Part shown: positions 35,756 to 43,870 of the stretch, piece after piece | Layout: every line of letters begins with the position of its first letter | Position numbering within the stretch: the first letter of the stretch is position 1 | Source: Candidatus Kaiserbacteria bacterium GW2011_GWA2_52_12 | GTDB lineage: Bacteria > Patescibacteriota > Minisyncoccia > Phycocordibacterales > UBA2100 | Length of the DNA: 52,693 nt | NCBI GenBank assembly: GCA_001004345.1 | Contig: LCQW01000005.1 | Coordinates: 1 to 52,693, forward strand | Direction of reading: 5' to 3' | Made by a program: the position numbers and the translations under genes | The notes under the pieces: generated by a model | Told to the model about the DNA's origin: nothing | The model's input: the letters and a program-made list of their open reading frames with translations, nothing else | Databases searched by the model: none

Positions 35756-36898
35756 ATGAACCCGCTCTTCAAAGAACATCACCATAAAACACTGCATGTC
35801 CGCATTATGGTCATTGCGGGGATTGTTCTCGCCGTCGCCGGTTTTTTTACCGGATATATTGCGGCGGGGAAGAGTGCCGTGCTCCCCATCATAGGACAGG
35901 AAGCGCAGCCGCCGGGAGAGCGCGTGTGGGGAATGATAGAGGGCCTCGCGGCCTCTTTGAACGATCCATATAGTTTCTTTTTGCCACCCGTAGAAAGTCA
36001 GCAATTTAATTCGGACATGAGCGGCTCGTTCGAAGGAGTGGGCATGGAGATAGCTGTACGCGACCAGATACTGACGATTGTCTCGCCGCTCAAAGGTACG
36101 CCGGCGTATAAAGCAGGGCTGAAGAGCGGCGATCAAATTTTGAAAATTAACGGGACGGATACGCACGGCATTGATGCAAGCGCTGCCGTGAAATTGATAC
36201 GCGGACCGCAAGGAACGAACGTAACGCTCACGATACTGCGCGTGGGATGGAGCGAGCCAAAAGATTTCAAGGTCATGCGCGACGTCATCGATGTGCCGAC
36301 TGTCACGACGACCGCGCGTCCCGACGGGATTTTTGTGATCCAGGTATACACATTCACGTCCAATTCGCCCGAGCTTTTCCGTGGTGCGCTCAGGGAGTTC
36401 GTGCAATCAGACGACTCAAAGCTCATTCTTGATCTGCGCGGCAACCCCGGGGGGTATCTTGACGCGGCGGTCTCAATGGCGAGTTGGTTCTTGCCTTCCG
36501 GCGCGGTCGTGGTGACGGAAGATTATGCGGGGCACTCGTCCAACATCGTGCATCGTTCGCTCGGTTATGATATCTTCAATAAAAATCTTAAGATGGTTAT
36601 TTTAGTTGATAAAGGATCGGCATCGGCTTCCGAAATTCTTGCCGATGCGCTCCGGTACTATGGAGTCGCAAAGCTCGTCGGCGTGAATACCTTCGGCAAG
36701 GGTTCGGTTCAGGAGCTGATCGAGATCACTCCCGAAACGTCACTCAAGCTCACGGTCGCGCGCTGGCTGGGACCCGACGGCAAACAGATTCCCCGCGAGG
36801 GAATAGTGCCGGATGTGAAAGTGGAGATGAGCGAAAAGGATGTAAAAGAAAAACTCGACCCGCAGCTGGACAAAGCCGTCGAGTTGGTAAATAAATAG
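35756..36898 (+). CDS. S41-family C-terminal processing protease
   Basis: A 380-residue membrane-anchored serine protease of the CtpA/Prc type, which trims secreted or envelope proteins. It has an N-terminal anchor (IMVIAGIVLAVAGFFTGYIAA), a PDZ domain (FEGVGMEIAVRDQILTIVSPLKGTPAYKAGLKSGDQILKING), and a catalytic domain with LILDLRGNPGGYLDAAV, the nucleophile in DKGSASASEILADAL, and the general-base Lys in NTFGKGSVQE. All catalytic parts are intact. ATG 35756 gives the usual short cytoplasmic start; an in-frame ATG at 35711 is possible. It is followed 5 bases later by rplI. Confidence 0.93.
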   Translation: MNPLFKEHHHKTLHVRIMVIAGIVLAVAGFFTGYIAAGKSAVLPIIGQEAQPPGERVWGMIEGLAASLNDPYSFFLPPVESQQFNSDMSGSFEGVGMEIAVRDQILTIVSPLKGTPAYKAGLKSGDQILKINGTDTHGIDASAAVKLIRGPQGTNVTLTILRVGWSEPKDFKVMRDVIDVPTVTTTARPDGIFVIQVYTFTSNSPELFRGALREFVQSDDSKLILDLRGNPGGYLDAAVSMASWFLPSGAVVVTEDYAGHSSNIVHRSLGYDIFNKNLKMVILVDKGSASASEILADALRYYGVAKLVGVNTFGKGSVQELIEITPETSLKLTVARWLGPDGKQIPREGIVPDVKVEMSEKDVKEKLDPQLDKAVELVNK

Positions 36899-36903
36899 CA
36901 TAT

Positions 36904-37350
36904 ATGAAAATCCTCATACTTAAAGATGTCGGTGGGGTAGGGCAACACGGCACCGTCAAAGAGGTGAAGGATGGCTATGCGCTCAATTTTCTCATTCCAA
37001 GAGGTCTTGCGGTGCAAGCTACTCCGGAGAAGGTGGCAGCGCATGCGAAGCAGGCCGAAGAAAACGCGAAGAAGGCGGATGCTGCCAATAAAGACATGGT
37101 AGAGAAACTACACAACCTTAACGGTAGAAGAGTCGTAGTAAGAGCGCCTGCAAACAAGCAGGGGCACTTGTTCAAGGGCATCAACAAAAAAGCCGTGGCG
37201 GACGAATTAAGTAATCTTGGAGCTGCAATCTTGCCGGACACCATTACAGGACTGGAGGATGCCATCAAAGAAGTTGGTGAGTATGTAATACACGTAGTTG
37301 ACGCAGGTGTTGATGCTGCTATCACGATTGCGGTCGAAGCCGCTAATTAA
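36904..37350 (+). CDS. rplI: 50S ribosomal protein bL9
   Basis: A 148-residue ribosomal protein with the signature [36 protein letters not shown] at the N terminus, the long connecting helix ([22 protein letters not shown]), and a C-terminal domain ([17 protein letters not shown]). Several CPR groups lack bL9, so its presence helps narrow the lineage. Its stop overlaps the convergent rpmA stop. Confidence 0.97.
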   Translation: MKILILKDVGGVGQHGTVKEVKDGYALNFLIPRGLAVQATPEKVAAHAKQAEENAKKADAANKDMVEKLHNLNGRRVVVRAPANKQGHLFKGINKKAVADELSNLGAAILPDTITGLEDAIKEVGEYVIHVVDAGVDAAITIAVEAAN

Positions 37351-37619
37351 ACGACGTCTACGATACTGCGACGATTGGATCGTCCGTCAAAATTCGTTTT
37401 TCGTTTTGTGTGGAAATGCACAGTGCCCGCAATCTCAGCGAACAGCGTGTGGTCTTTGCCGACGCCGATATTTTTTCCGGCCATGATCTTGGTGCCGCGT
37501 TGGCGCACGATGATCTCGCCGATCCCCACTTTTTGACCGTCAGCGCGTTTAACCCCGAGATACTTCGGATTTGAGTCGTTGAGATTTTTCGCTGAGCCGC
37601 CTGCTTTTGTTGTTGCCAT
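37347..37619 (-). CDS. rpmA: 50S ribosomal protein bL27
   Basis: A 90-residue ribosomal protein. It starts [25 protein letters not shown], the flexible N terminus that reaches the peptidyl-transferase centre. [22 protein letters not shown] follows, as in all bL27. It shares a short divergent promoter region with the Ada-like gene at 37639. Confidence 0.97.
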   Translation of the reverse strand: MATTKAGGSAKNLNDSNPKYLGVKRADGQKVGIGEIIVRQRGTKIMAGKNIGVGKDHTLFAEIAGTVHFHTKRKTNFDGRSNRRSIVDVV

Positions 37620-37626
37620 AATGCTG

Positions 37627-37632
37627 TAGTAT
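37627..37632 (+). promoter_or_regulatory. -10 elements, divergent rpmA / Ada-like gene
   Basis: On the plus strand TAGTAT ends 6 bases before ATG 37639. On the minus strand AATACT (plus 37629-37634) lies 9 bases before the rpmA ATG. The two hexamers overlap, so the two genes would compete for polymerase. Confidence 0.5.
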
Positions 37633-37638
37633 TCCCCG

Positions 37639-38016
37639 ATGGGTTTCGGAACTATACAGGAATTCACCGCTCGCCGCAAGGCATTTCTTGAGGAGGGAGT
37701 GGGCGACTGGGGGCTATATATAGCCATTTGCCTCCTCGCCCTCGCTGCGTTTGGCCTAGGCCGTATTTCGGCCCTACAGGGGTCGCGGCCGCCCATTTCC
37801 GTGACGCAGGCTGCCGCAGCAGCTGCTTCACTGGGGATGTACCCGGGCGGACAGATAATCGCATCGATAAGCGGAGGAACCTACTACTATCCGTGGTGCT
37901 CGGGAGCTACAAAGATCAAGGAGGGTAACGCGGCGTGGTTCAAAGATGAACAGGCTGCGCAAGCTGCCGGCTATCAGCCTGCCAAGAATTGCAAAGGCCT
38001 GCCTGTCGGTAGGTAG
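37639..38016 (+). CDS. membrane protein with Ada-like zinc-site domain
   Basis: A 125-residue protein: one membrane helix ([20 protein letters not shown], about 25-44) and a C-terminal domain, [23 protein letters not shown] to [10 protein letters not shown]. This domain resembles the small Ada-type metal-binding fold (aromatic-x-P-x-C, later N-C-K-x-L). Only two cysteines are visible, so zinc binding is uncertain. Proteins of this shape are common in Parcubacteria; function unknown. Confidence 0.6.
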   Translation: MGFGTIQEFTARRKAFLEEGVGDWGLYIAICLLALAAFGLGRISALQGSRPPISVTQAAAAAASLGMYPGGQIIASISGGTYYYPWCSGATKIKEGNAAWFKDEQAAQAAGYQPAKNCKGLPVGR

Positions 38017-38040
38017 GTTTGGCTACCGAGTGATGCGGGG

Positions 38041-38046
38041 TACAAT
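38041..38046 (+). promoter_or_regulatory. -10 element for the exonuclease gene
   Basis: TACAAT preceded by GGG, 9 bases before ATG 38056. Confidence 0.5.
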
Positions 38047-38055
38047 GAGCTGCAT

Positions 38056-38652
38056 ATGATCGTCATTGACGTTGAAGCATCGGGAACAGACTACAGCAAA
38101 CACTCGATCGTGAGCGTCGGTGCTCTCGATTTTGCGAATCCCAACAATCGCTTTTATGAGGAGTGCCGTATTTGGGATGGCGCGCACATCATGGATGAAG
38201 CAATGGAAGTGAACGGCTTTACGCGTGAGCAGATCACCGATCCGAAGAAAATGAGCGAGGCCGACCTCACGCACGCTTTCCTCGCGTGGAGCGAAGGGGT
38301 ACCCGAGCGCACGCTCGCCGGTCAGAACGTTTCTTTTGATAGAGATTTTTTTAGAGCAGCCGCCGAGCGTGCAGGACACACCGATTGGCCGTTCGCCCAC
38401 CGCACGATTGATACGCACACGATGTGCTACATGCACATGATACAGCGGGGAAAACAGCCGCCCGTCCAGCACCGACGTTCCGCGCTTAACCTCGATGCCG
38501 TGCTTAACTATGTGGGCATTCCAGAAGAACCGAAACCGCACAATGCCCTTACGGGTGCACTTTCGCACGCAGAGGTCATCGCACGACTTTTGTACGGCCG
38601 CAAACTGCTGCCGGAATTTTCCCAATTCGAAATCACCTGGAAAAATAAATAG
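38056..38652 (+). CDS. DnaQ-like 3'-5' exonuclease family protein
   Basis: A 198-residue RNase H-fold protein of the DEDDh group. Exo I is IVIDVEASGTD (Asp and Glu present). Exo II is AGQNVSFDRDFF (Asp present). Exo III is HNALTGALSHAEV, with His in place but Gly where the last catalytic Asp is normally found (H-x-A-x-x-D). It may therefore be weakly active, use another acid, or act as a binding protein. It is a stand-alone gene, not fused to a polymerase. A hairpin of the AACCGGTCGG family follows the stop. Confidence 0.8.
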   Translation: MIVIDVEASGTDYSKHSIVSVGALDFANPNNRFYEECRIWDGAHIMDEAMEVNGFTREQITDPKKMSEADLTHAFLAWSEGVPERTLAGQNVSFDRDFFRAAAERAGHTDWPFAHRTIDTHTMCYMHMIQRGKQPPVQHRRSALNLDAVLNYVGIPEEPKPHNALTGALSHAEVIARLLYGRKLLPEFSQFEITWKNK

Positions 38653-38668
38653 AAGTTCAGAAATTTAA

Positions 38669-38708
38669 TCCGTACTTATCTTAACCGGTCGGATAGAATA
38701 AGTACGGA
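38669..38708. repeat. hairpin with AACCGGTCGG loop, copy 2
   Basis: A perfect 11-bp stem (38669-38679 with 38698-38708) around CTTAACCGGTCGGATAGA, followed by ATATTTTTG. The T-run could make this copy a working terminator for the exonuclease gene. The loop core TAACCGGTCGG is shared with 12931-12972. Confidence 0.8.
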
Positions 38709-39185
38709 ATATTTTTGTCCCATGTACCCCTTGCGGGGAGGGGAGGAGTGATATTCCGGTACAAAAAAGTCGCTCAAAAAATTGTGCACCGCAAAAATAT
38801 TCTCAATTGAAATGTTTTATGCGGGCGAAATGTCGCAAAAGGAGAGGGGCACATCTAGAGTAGCCGAGCTTGCCTGTGGATAACTTTTCATGTCGTAATA
38901 TATAGCGTGTCGCACAATATATCTTTTCCGACGTATAGATCTGGCAAATCCGGATGCTGCGGCTGTGCTGATCGTGCCATGCATGGGGTTTTGTCATTGG
39001 CTGTGTGTACGTGCGTTGTAGAGGCGTATACGAGGTCAAATCACCCATACTTGGCATTCAGACTGAATCGGTTCCCTAAAATTTTCTATCGCCTTTTTCC
39101 GAGCTCGGATCGCAATTATTGAATAGGCCACAAAAGGCCCGCCGGTCCCCTATGGCAAAAATAGCTTTTTTTGGAGAGTCAAACA

Positions 39186-39213
39186 AAAAGACCCCGATAA
39201 TCTGGGGTCTTTT
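39186..39213. terminator. terminator-like stem-loop
   Basis: AAAAGACCCC (39186-39195) pairs with GGGGTCTTTT (39204-39213) around an 8-nt loop. The arms supply T-rich ends on both strands, so it can work in either direction. It would end whatever is transcribed from the gene-poor region. Confidence 0.65.
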
Positions 39214-39269
39214 GAGTGCGGCGGTATCATTTACTTTTCACAATGTCAAATTTCTTATTTTTTCTATTG

Positions 39270-39275
39270 TACAAT
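39270..39275 (+). promoter_or_regulatory. -10 element, leaderless GTG start
   Basis: TACAAT, exactly 6 bases (CACCAC) before GTG 39282. It defines the start of the downstream gene and excludes the longer frame from 39216. Confidence 0.55.
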
Positions 39276-39281
39276 CACCAC

Positions 39282-39929
39282 GTGACCTATTCCCTGCGGC
39301 TCAAATCAACTTTAACATCCGACGAGCGGAAAATTTTTGCGAAATTGCGGACGCCGCAGAAAATTCAGGACTATTTGGATACCTTTCCGGTCAATTTTGA
39401 GCAATGTGGTGAGACGTATATGTCGCCGCGGCGCGTCATAGAGGAAAAAACGGCGCATTGCCTCGAGGCTGCCGTATTTGCCGCTGCGGCGTTTGCATAC
39501 CATGGCCAGCATCCTCTTTTAATGGACCTGCAAACGATTTCAATGGATCAAGATCATGTTGTCGCACTTTTTCAGGTCAACGGGTATTGGGGCGCCATCA
39601 GTAAGACCAATCATGCCGTTCTGCGATACCGCGATCCGATATACTCTACGCTCCGCGAGCTTGCCGCGTCATATTTTCACGAATATTTTATGGATGATGG
39701 TCTTAAATCGCTCCGGCGTTATTCGAAACCGTTTGACTTATCCAAGTATGCGCCGGAAAAATGGGTCACAGCAGAAAAAGACCTATTTTGGCTCATTGAG
39801 CCGCTTGATTCCTCTCACCACTTCCCTATCGTTCCGAAAAAAAATGAGCGACTACTGCGGCATGCCACGCAAGCCGAACTCGACGCCACTGATTTCGTCG
39901 AGTGGAAAAAGAAACCTGATGATTTATAA
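39282..39929 (+). CDS. transglutaminase-like hypothetical protein
   Basis: A 215-residue soluble protein. KTAHCLEAAVFAAAAFAYHG holds a Cys at the start of a helix, and DQDHVVALFQVNGYWGAISKTN holds a His after a strand. This is the order of Cys and His in transglutaminase/papain-like folds. DPIYSTLRELAASYFHEYF follows. I recognise the pattern from uncharacterised proteins but no assigned function. The GTG start is chosen from the -10 spacing. It overlaps the convergent M23 gene by 6 bases at the stop codons. Confidence 0.55.
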   Translation: MTYSLRLKSTLTSDERKIFAKLRTPQKIQDYLDTFPVNFEQCGETYMSPRRVIEEKTAHCLEAAVFAAAAFAYHGQHPLLMDLQTISMDQDHVVALFQVNGYWGAISKTNHAVLRYRDPIYSTLRELAASYFHEYFMDDGLKSLRRYSKPFDLSKYAPEKWVTAEKDLFWLIEPLDSSHHFPIVPKKNERLLRHATQAELDATDFVEWKKKPDDL

Positions 39930-41225
39930 ATAGTTCATCGGATTGAGGTAGCCCGTAAGTGGTGTGACCGGCATGGTGGCGGCGGCGCACGGCGTTTTGG
40001 AATTAGTGGCTTCACCGAGCTTTAATATCTGCGTAGCAGATGTCACATATACGCCAAAATGCAGGTGCGGACCCGTCGCGTAGCCCGTCTCGCCGCTGTA
40101 GCCGAGCAATTCCCCCGTCGCGACCGTTTGTCCGGACGAAACGCCGATCTGTGAGAGGTGCGCATAGAGCGTGCTCAATCCATTGCCATGCTGGACCATC
40201 ACCCATTTTCCGAATGAATAGCAGCCGCGCACGCTGTCCGTGTTGCCGGTACCGATGATGGTGCCGGTAAGAGCAGCCTTGATCGGCGTACCGATAGAAG
40301 CTGCGATGTCTATGCCATTATGTCCCTTTCCGTTGTACGCACCGGCGGCCGCAAATTGCGTGTTGCCGAAATACTGTGTGATGCGGACAGCGTCGAGCGG
40401 CCACTGCAGGACCCCCTTCCCTGCCGGAGTGATCGTCGAAGGATCGACGACGAATTGCAGTTTTGTTTTGAGATTATTGAGCGCTTGCTCGAAGCTTTCT
40501 TTCGCTGCTTTCTTTTGCGCAAGAATGTTCTGGAAATTCGATTCGAGCCCTTTTGTTTCCGCGAGCAGATCGCTTTGCGCCTGTTTTTGAACGGTCAGAG
40601 TGCCCTGTTGCGCCACGAGTTTATTTTGCTGCCGCACGAGCTCCGCTTTTTTCGCCTCTGTCGCTTTTTTGGTATCAGCAAGCGATTGTTTTTCATCCGA
40701 GAGTTTGTCAATATTATTCTTGACTGCAGATTGCAAAGCGATCATCGAGTCGGCGTCGTCCCATGAAGCCGAGATGGAACCAGAAGAAAGTATCGATTGG
40801 ATAAGCGGCCTCGTTTCCGTTTCGTTGAGCCGACGGATGGATTCCGCGAGGCCAGCTTCACCGAGATTGATCGACTCTTGTTTGCCGGAGATGCTTTGTG
40901 AAAGTTGCTGTATCTCGAGCTGTGTCGCGTTGACCTTATTCTTGGTGAGCTTGACCTGCGAGGTCGTCTGTTTGATCTGTAAATCGAGCTGCGCAACGGT
41001 GTTCTGGAGTGTTTGTTTCTTGCTCGAAACCTGATTGAGCTGCGTTTGATACCGGTCTATCTCCTTATTCAGCATATCTATCTGCGAATTATGGTCGTCA
41101 ATCTGTTGCTGCAATTCCGCGGCTGTCTGTGCGAGAATTATAAACGGCATCGTGCATACTGCAATCGCAATGGCGAATAGGCATATCGATAGGAACAGGG
41201 CCGTAGTGTGCGTAAGCCCTCTCAT
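39924..41225 (-). CDS. EnvC-like M23 peptidase with coiled coil
   Basis: A 433-residue exported protein. A signal anchor (LFLSICLFAIAIAVCTMPFII) is followed by a long coiled coil (about 35-285; AELQQQIDDHNSQIDMLNKEI onward) and a LytM/M23 domain. The zinc ligands are intact in GHNGIDIAAS (H-x3-D) and GPHLHFGVYV (HxH). Either it cuts peptidoglycan cross-links itself or it activates an amidase, as EnvC does; the intact site favours direct activity. The start overlaps the gltX stop as ATGA, indicating coupling. Confidence 0.9.
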   Translation of the reverse strand: MRGLTHTTALFLSICLFAIAIAVCTMPFIILAQTAAELQQQIDDHNSQIDMLNKEIDRYQTQLNQVSSKKQTLQNTVAQLDLQIKQTTSQVKLTKNKVNATQLEIQQLSQSISGKQESINLGEAGLAESIRRLNETETRPLIQSILSSGSISASWDDADSMIALQSAVKNNIDKLSDEKQSLADTKKATEAKKAELVRQQNKLVAQQGTLTVQKQAQSDLLAETKGLESNFQNILAQKKAAKESFEQALNNLKTKLQFVVDPSTITPAGKGVLQWPLDAVRITQYFGNTQFAAAGAYNGKGHNGIDIAASIGTPIKAALTGTIIGTGNTDSVRGCYSFGKWVMVQHGNGLSTLYAHLSQIGVSSGQTVATGELLGYSGETGYATGPHLHFGVYVTSATQILKLGEATNSKTPCAAATMPVTPLTGYLNPMNYL

Positions 41226-42571
41226 GATGCCGTTCCCAGTATTTTGATCGCTGCGTGCAGGCGTCTCTCGGCCGCTTCTTTGCCGATCACTGAAGCGATA
41301 AGCATGGGATCGGCGGAACGCTGTCGGCCGGAGAGCGCATATCTGAATGGCCAGAGGACGTCGCCGCGGCCGTTCGCCGTTGCGTACTCCCACACCGACC
41401 GTTTGATTATGTCAGGATTCTTGAAGTCAGCTTCGGAAATGCCTTGCAGCGTGTGGAGCATTGCTAATAGGTGTGCCGAAGCCGCCACTTTGTCGCCACC
41501 CGCATGGGGAATGTCCGCCGGCGATGGCCGCGGATCGTAAAAGAAATAATCGTATTCCCCTTCGTCTATCTGCTTGGTGATGTCTTGCCAGATACTGATA
41601 CGCTCGCGCAGCAATGGAAGCAGACGTACGGCGATTTTTTCATCCCACGTAAAACCGCGTGCTAGAGCGGCGGCTTTCAGAGTGGGAAGCGCACCTTTCC
41701 CGAATGTATCGTCACTCATTTTCTTGAGATATTCTTTGTTGAACCAGCGAAGTTTCTCGATGTTGAATATGGCGCCGCTTATCTGAACGTTCTCCAGTGT
41801 AAATTTTTCAACCAATTCCGGCATCGAATACAGTTCCTGATCGCCGCCTGGATTCCAGCCGAGGAGCGCGAGGTAATTGACGAACGCCTCGGCAAGGTAT
41901 CCTTCCACTTTGTATTGATTGACCGACACTGCGCCGTGCCGCTTCGAGAGTTTGGAGCGATCTGGTGCGAGGATGAGCGGTATGTGTGCATAGAGCGGAC
42001 GCGGAAACCCGAGCGCTTCGAGGATGAGTATCTGACGCGCGGTATTTGAGATATGGTCTTCGCCGCGGATGACGTGTGTGACACCCATTTCATAGTCGTC
42101 GATGACGACCGATAGGTGGTAGAGCGGATCTTTGATGCTCCTCGCGATAATGAAATCATCTAGCTCGGTCGTGTCGAACGAGATGTCGCCGCGAATGAGG
42201 TCGTTGAAAGTCATGGGGATGTTCGGATTCTTGAACCGGACGACTTTTTTATTTTGCTCGGTGTCGCTCGACTCCGCTTCGTACGCGAGCCCTTTCCCAA
42301 TGAGCTGTTCCAGATATTTTCGGTACGTATGCGTGCGTTCCGATTGTCGAAATACCCCGGGAAGTTCATAGGTGATGCCGAGCCATTGCAGGCCCTCGCG
42401 GATATCATCTTCGTATTCCCGCTTGCTTCGCGCGGTATCGGTATCTTCGAAACGGAGATACATTTTTCCTCCCGTATGTGCGGCAAAAAGATAATTGAAC
42501 AGCGCAGTGCGCGCGCTCCCAATGTGGAAGGAACCAGTCGGCGACGGAGGATAGCGGGTAATGACCGTCAT
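41222..42571 (-). CDS. gltX: Glutamyl-tRNA synthetase
   Basis: Class I synthetase, 449 residues, charging the tRNA-Glu found at 7572. RYPPSPTGSFHIGSARTALFNYLFA contains HIGS for HIGH; RSKLSKRHGA is the KMSKS loop. GLAYEAESSDTEQ and FVNYLALLGWNPGG are family segments. It overlaps murG by 4 bases and M23 by 4 bases. Whether it also charges tRNA-Gln (with GatCAB) cannot be judged here. Confidence 0.96.
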   Translation of the reverse strand: MTVITRYPPSPTGSFHIGSARTALFNYLFAAHTGGKMYLRFEDTDTARSKREYEDDIREGLQWLGITYELPGVFRQSERTHTYRKYLEQLIGKGLAYEAESSDTEQNKKVVRFKNPNIPMTFNDLIRGDISFDTTELDDFIIARSIKDPLYHLSVVIDDYEMGVTHVIRGEDHISNTARQILILEALGFPRPLYAHIPLILAPDRSKLSKRHGAVSVNQYKVEGYLAEAFVNYLALLGWNPGGDQELYSMPELVEKFTLENVQISGAIFNIEKLRWFNKEYLKKMSDDTFGKGALPTLKAAALARGFTWDEKIAVRLLPLLRERISIWQDITKQIDEGEYDYFFYDPRPSPADIPHAGGDKVAASAHLLAMLHTLQGISEADFKNPDIIKRSVWEYATANGRGDVLWPFRYALSGRQRSADPMLIASVIGKEAAERRLHAAIKILGTAS

Positions 42572-43710
42572 ACAGATTCGTGAGAAATAGCGGTGTCGAG
42601 CAGTATGGTAGCAATCTTTCGCGCGGCATCGGGGCGCGCATACAAGTGCGCTGCCTCGGCCATTTTTTTCTGGAGCGCTTTGTCGCCGATGATTCGATCG
42701 ATCTCCGCTTCCAAGACATGCGGCGTAAGGTTCTGCTGTTCGATAACGATCGCTGCGCCCGAGCGCGCATACGAGAACGCGTTCTCGGTCTGATCATGAG
42801 AGACGTCCTTGGGTATCGGGACCAAGATAGCGGGCTTCTCCCAGCTCGCAATTTCAAACACCGATCCGCTTCCCGCGCGTGCAATGATGACGGATGCCGC
42901 ACCGGCGGTCATTCGTAGCGCGAGCACATTGAGGAGTCCGAACGCCTTGTAGCGGTCTTTGTATTGCGAATCTTTGAGTACGACCGATGCGATATTGCTC
43001 ACGTCTTTGAGATTCACGGCTCCCGCTTGATGGACGACATTGTATTTGGTGACCAGATTGGCCAGCGCGTCGACGACGACTTCATTTATCGCGACGGAAC
43101 CCTGTGAGCCGCCCATGATGAACACGAGAGGCAATGAAGCGTTTAATTTCAGAAATTCATACCCGCCTTCTTTCGTGGGATGTTCGATCTCCTTGCGTAT
43201 CGGGTGGCCGACCCGCGCGATACGATCGCGGACTTTGGGAGGAAATTTATCTACGGCATCCGGATGCGCGATAGCGATACCGAGCGCAAAACGCGATGAC
43301 CAGAGTGACACGCGTCCCGGCAGCGAGTCGGCGTCGTAGATGATGGTGGGAATGCGGAGCAGCCGCGCGGCGTAGAGCGTGGGAAATGCGGCATACCCGC
43401 CCGTCGAAAAAACCACGTCGGGGTAGATGCGGAAGAGCTCGGATGTGGCCCGTATGATCCCCCACATGTTCAATAGTAAACTCAAGAAATTCAATATGCT
43501 CGGATACCGGCGCATTTTCCCTGCGGACACATTCACGAGCGTGATGTCGTGTTCCATGAGCGCTTGGCGGTCAAAAGCCGTCGAGCCGATGTAATATAAT
43601 TCGGGTTCAATGACGGTGCGTTCTTGACAAAGATCTTCCAGCGCTTCAGCGACGGCTATCAGAGGATAAAAATGTCCCCCCGTCCCCCCGCCTGTAAGCA
43701 CGATACGCAT
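42568..43710 (-). CDS. murG: MurG, lipid II-forming GlcNAc transferase
   Basis: GT28 enzyme, 380 residues, that adds GlcNAc to lipid I on the inner membrane face. VLTGGGTGGHFYPLIAVAEAL is the first glycine loop. VFSTGGYAAFPTLYAARLL, VFIMGGSQGSVAINE, and IIARAGSGSVFEIASWEKPAILVPIP (the UDP-GlcNAc site) are clear. A TACAAT -10 lies 6 bases before ATG. Confidence 0.96.
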   Translation of the reverse strand: MRIVLTGGGTGGHFYPLIAVAEALEDLCQERTVIEPELYYIGSTAFDRQALMEHDITLVNVSAGKMRRYPSILNFLSLLLNMWGIIRATSELFRIYPDVVFSTGGYAAFPTLYAARLLRIPTIIYDADSLPGRVSLWSSRFALGIAIAHPDAVDKFPPKVRDRIARVGHPIRKEIEHPTKEGGYEFLKLNASLPLVFIMGGSQGSVAINEVVVDALANLVTKYNVVHQAGAVNLKDVSNIASVVLKDSQYKDRYKAFGLLNVLALRMTAGAASVIIARAGSGSVFEIASWEKPAILVPIPKDVSHDQTENAFSYARSGAAIVIEQQNLTPHVLEAEIDRIIGDKALQKKMAEAAHLYARPDAARKIATILLDTAISHESV

Positions 43711-43716
43711 TTCACC

Positions 43717-43722
43717 ATTGTA
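43717..43722 (-). promoter_or_regulatory. -10 element, leaderless murG
   Basis: Minus-strand TACAAT, 6 bases (GGTGAA) before ATG 43710. GGTGAA could also serve as a ribosome site on read-through mRNA from ftsW. The 160-base gap to ftsW also has a stem (CTTAGGGC with GCCCTTAG, one mismatch, near 43790-43808). Confidence 0.55.
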
Positions 43723-43870
43723 TCAAATGAGAGGGGGTGAGTGCAGCGAAGTGGTCGTAGACCGTGCCAAGCGCCAGCGACCAATTTTTCTTAGGGCTCT
43801 GCCCTTAGAAACAATGGAAGTACTCTTGTGGTGTAGGCGGCGGGTGCAAAAAAGTGAAGACCCCCGAACT

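Larger units (their letters stand above)
38653..39281. other. 629-bp gene-poor region
   Basis: It holds the AACCGGTCGG hairpin (38669-38708), a CCCC-TTGC-GGGG stem near 38728-38739, a possible -10 TAATAT at 38896-38901, and a strong terminator-like stem at 39186-39213. A 71-codon frame at 38907-39122 has no ribosome site and no family features, so I do not call it. I see no match to tmRNA, RNase P RNA, SRP RNA or tRNA. An untyped small RNA ending at the 39186-39213 stem is possible. Confidence 0.5.

Noticed and set aside
38907..39122. 71-codon frame in the gene-poor region
   Set aside because: No ribosome site or -10 at the right distance and no family-like features; left as non-coding.
38653..39213. 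tmRNA, RNase P RNA or SRP RNA in the large gap
   Set aside because: None of the conserved cores (tRNA-like ends, the GAGGAAAGTCC region, the GGAAGCAGCC loop) could be found.
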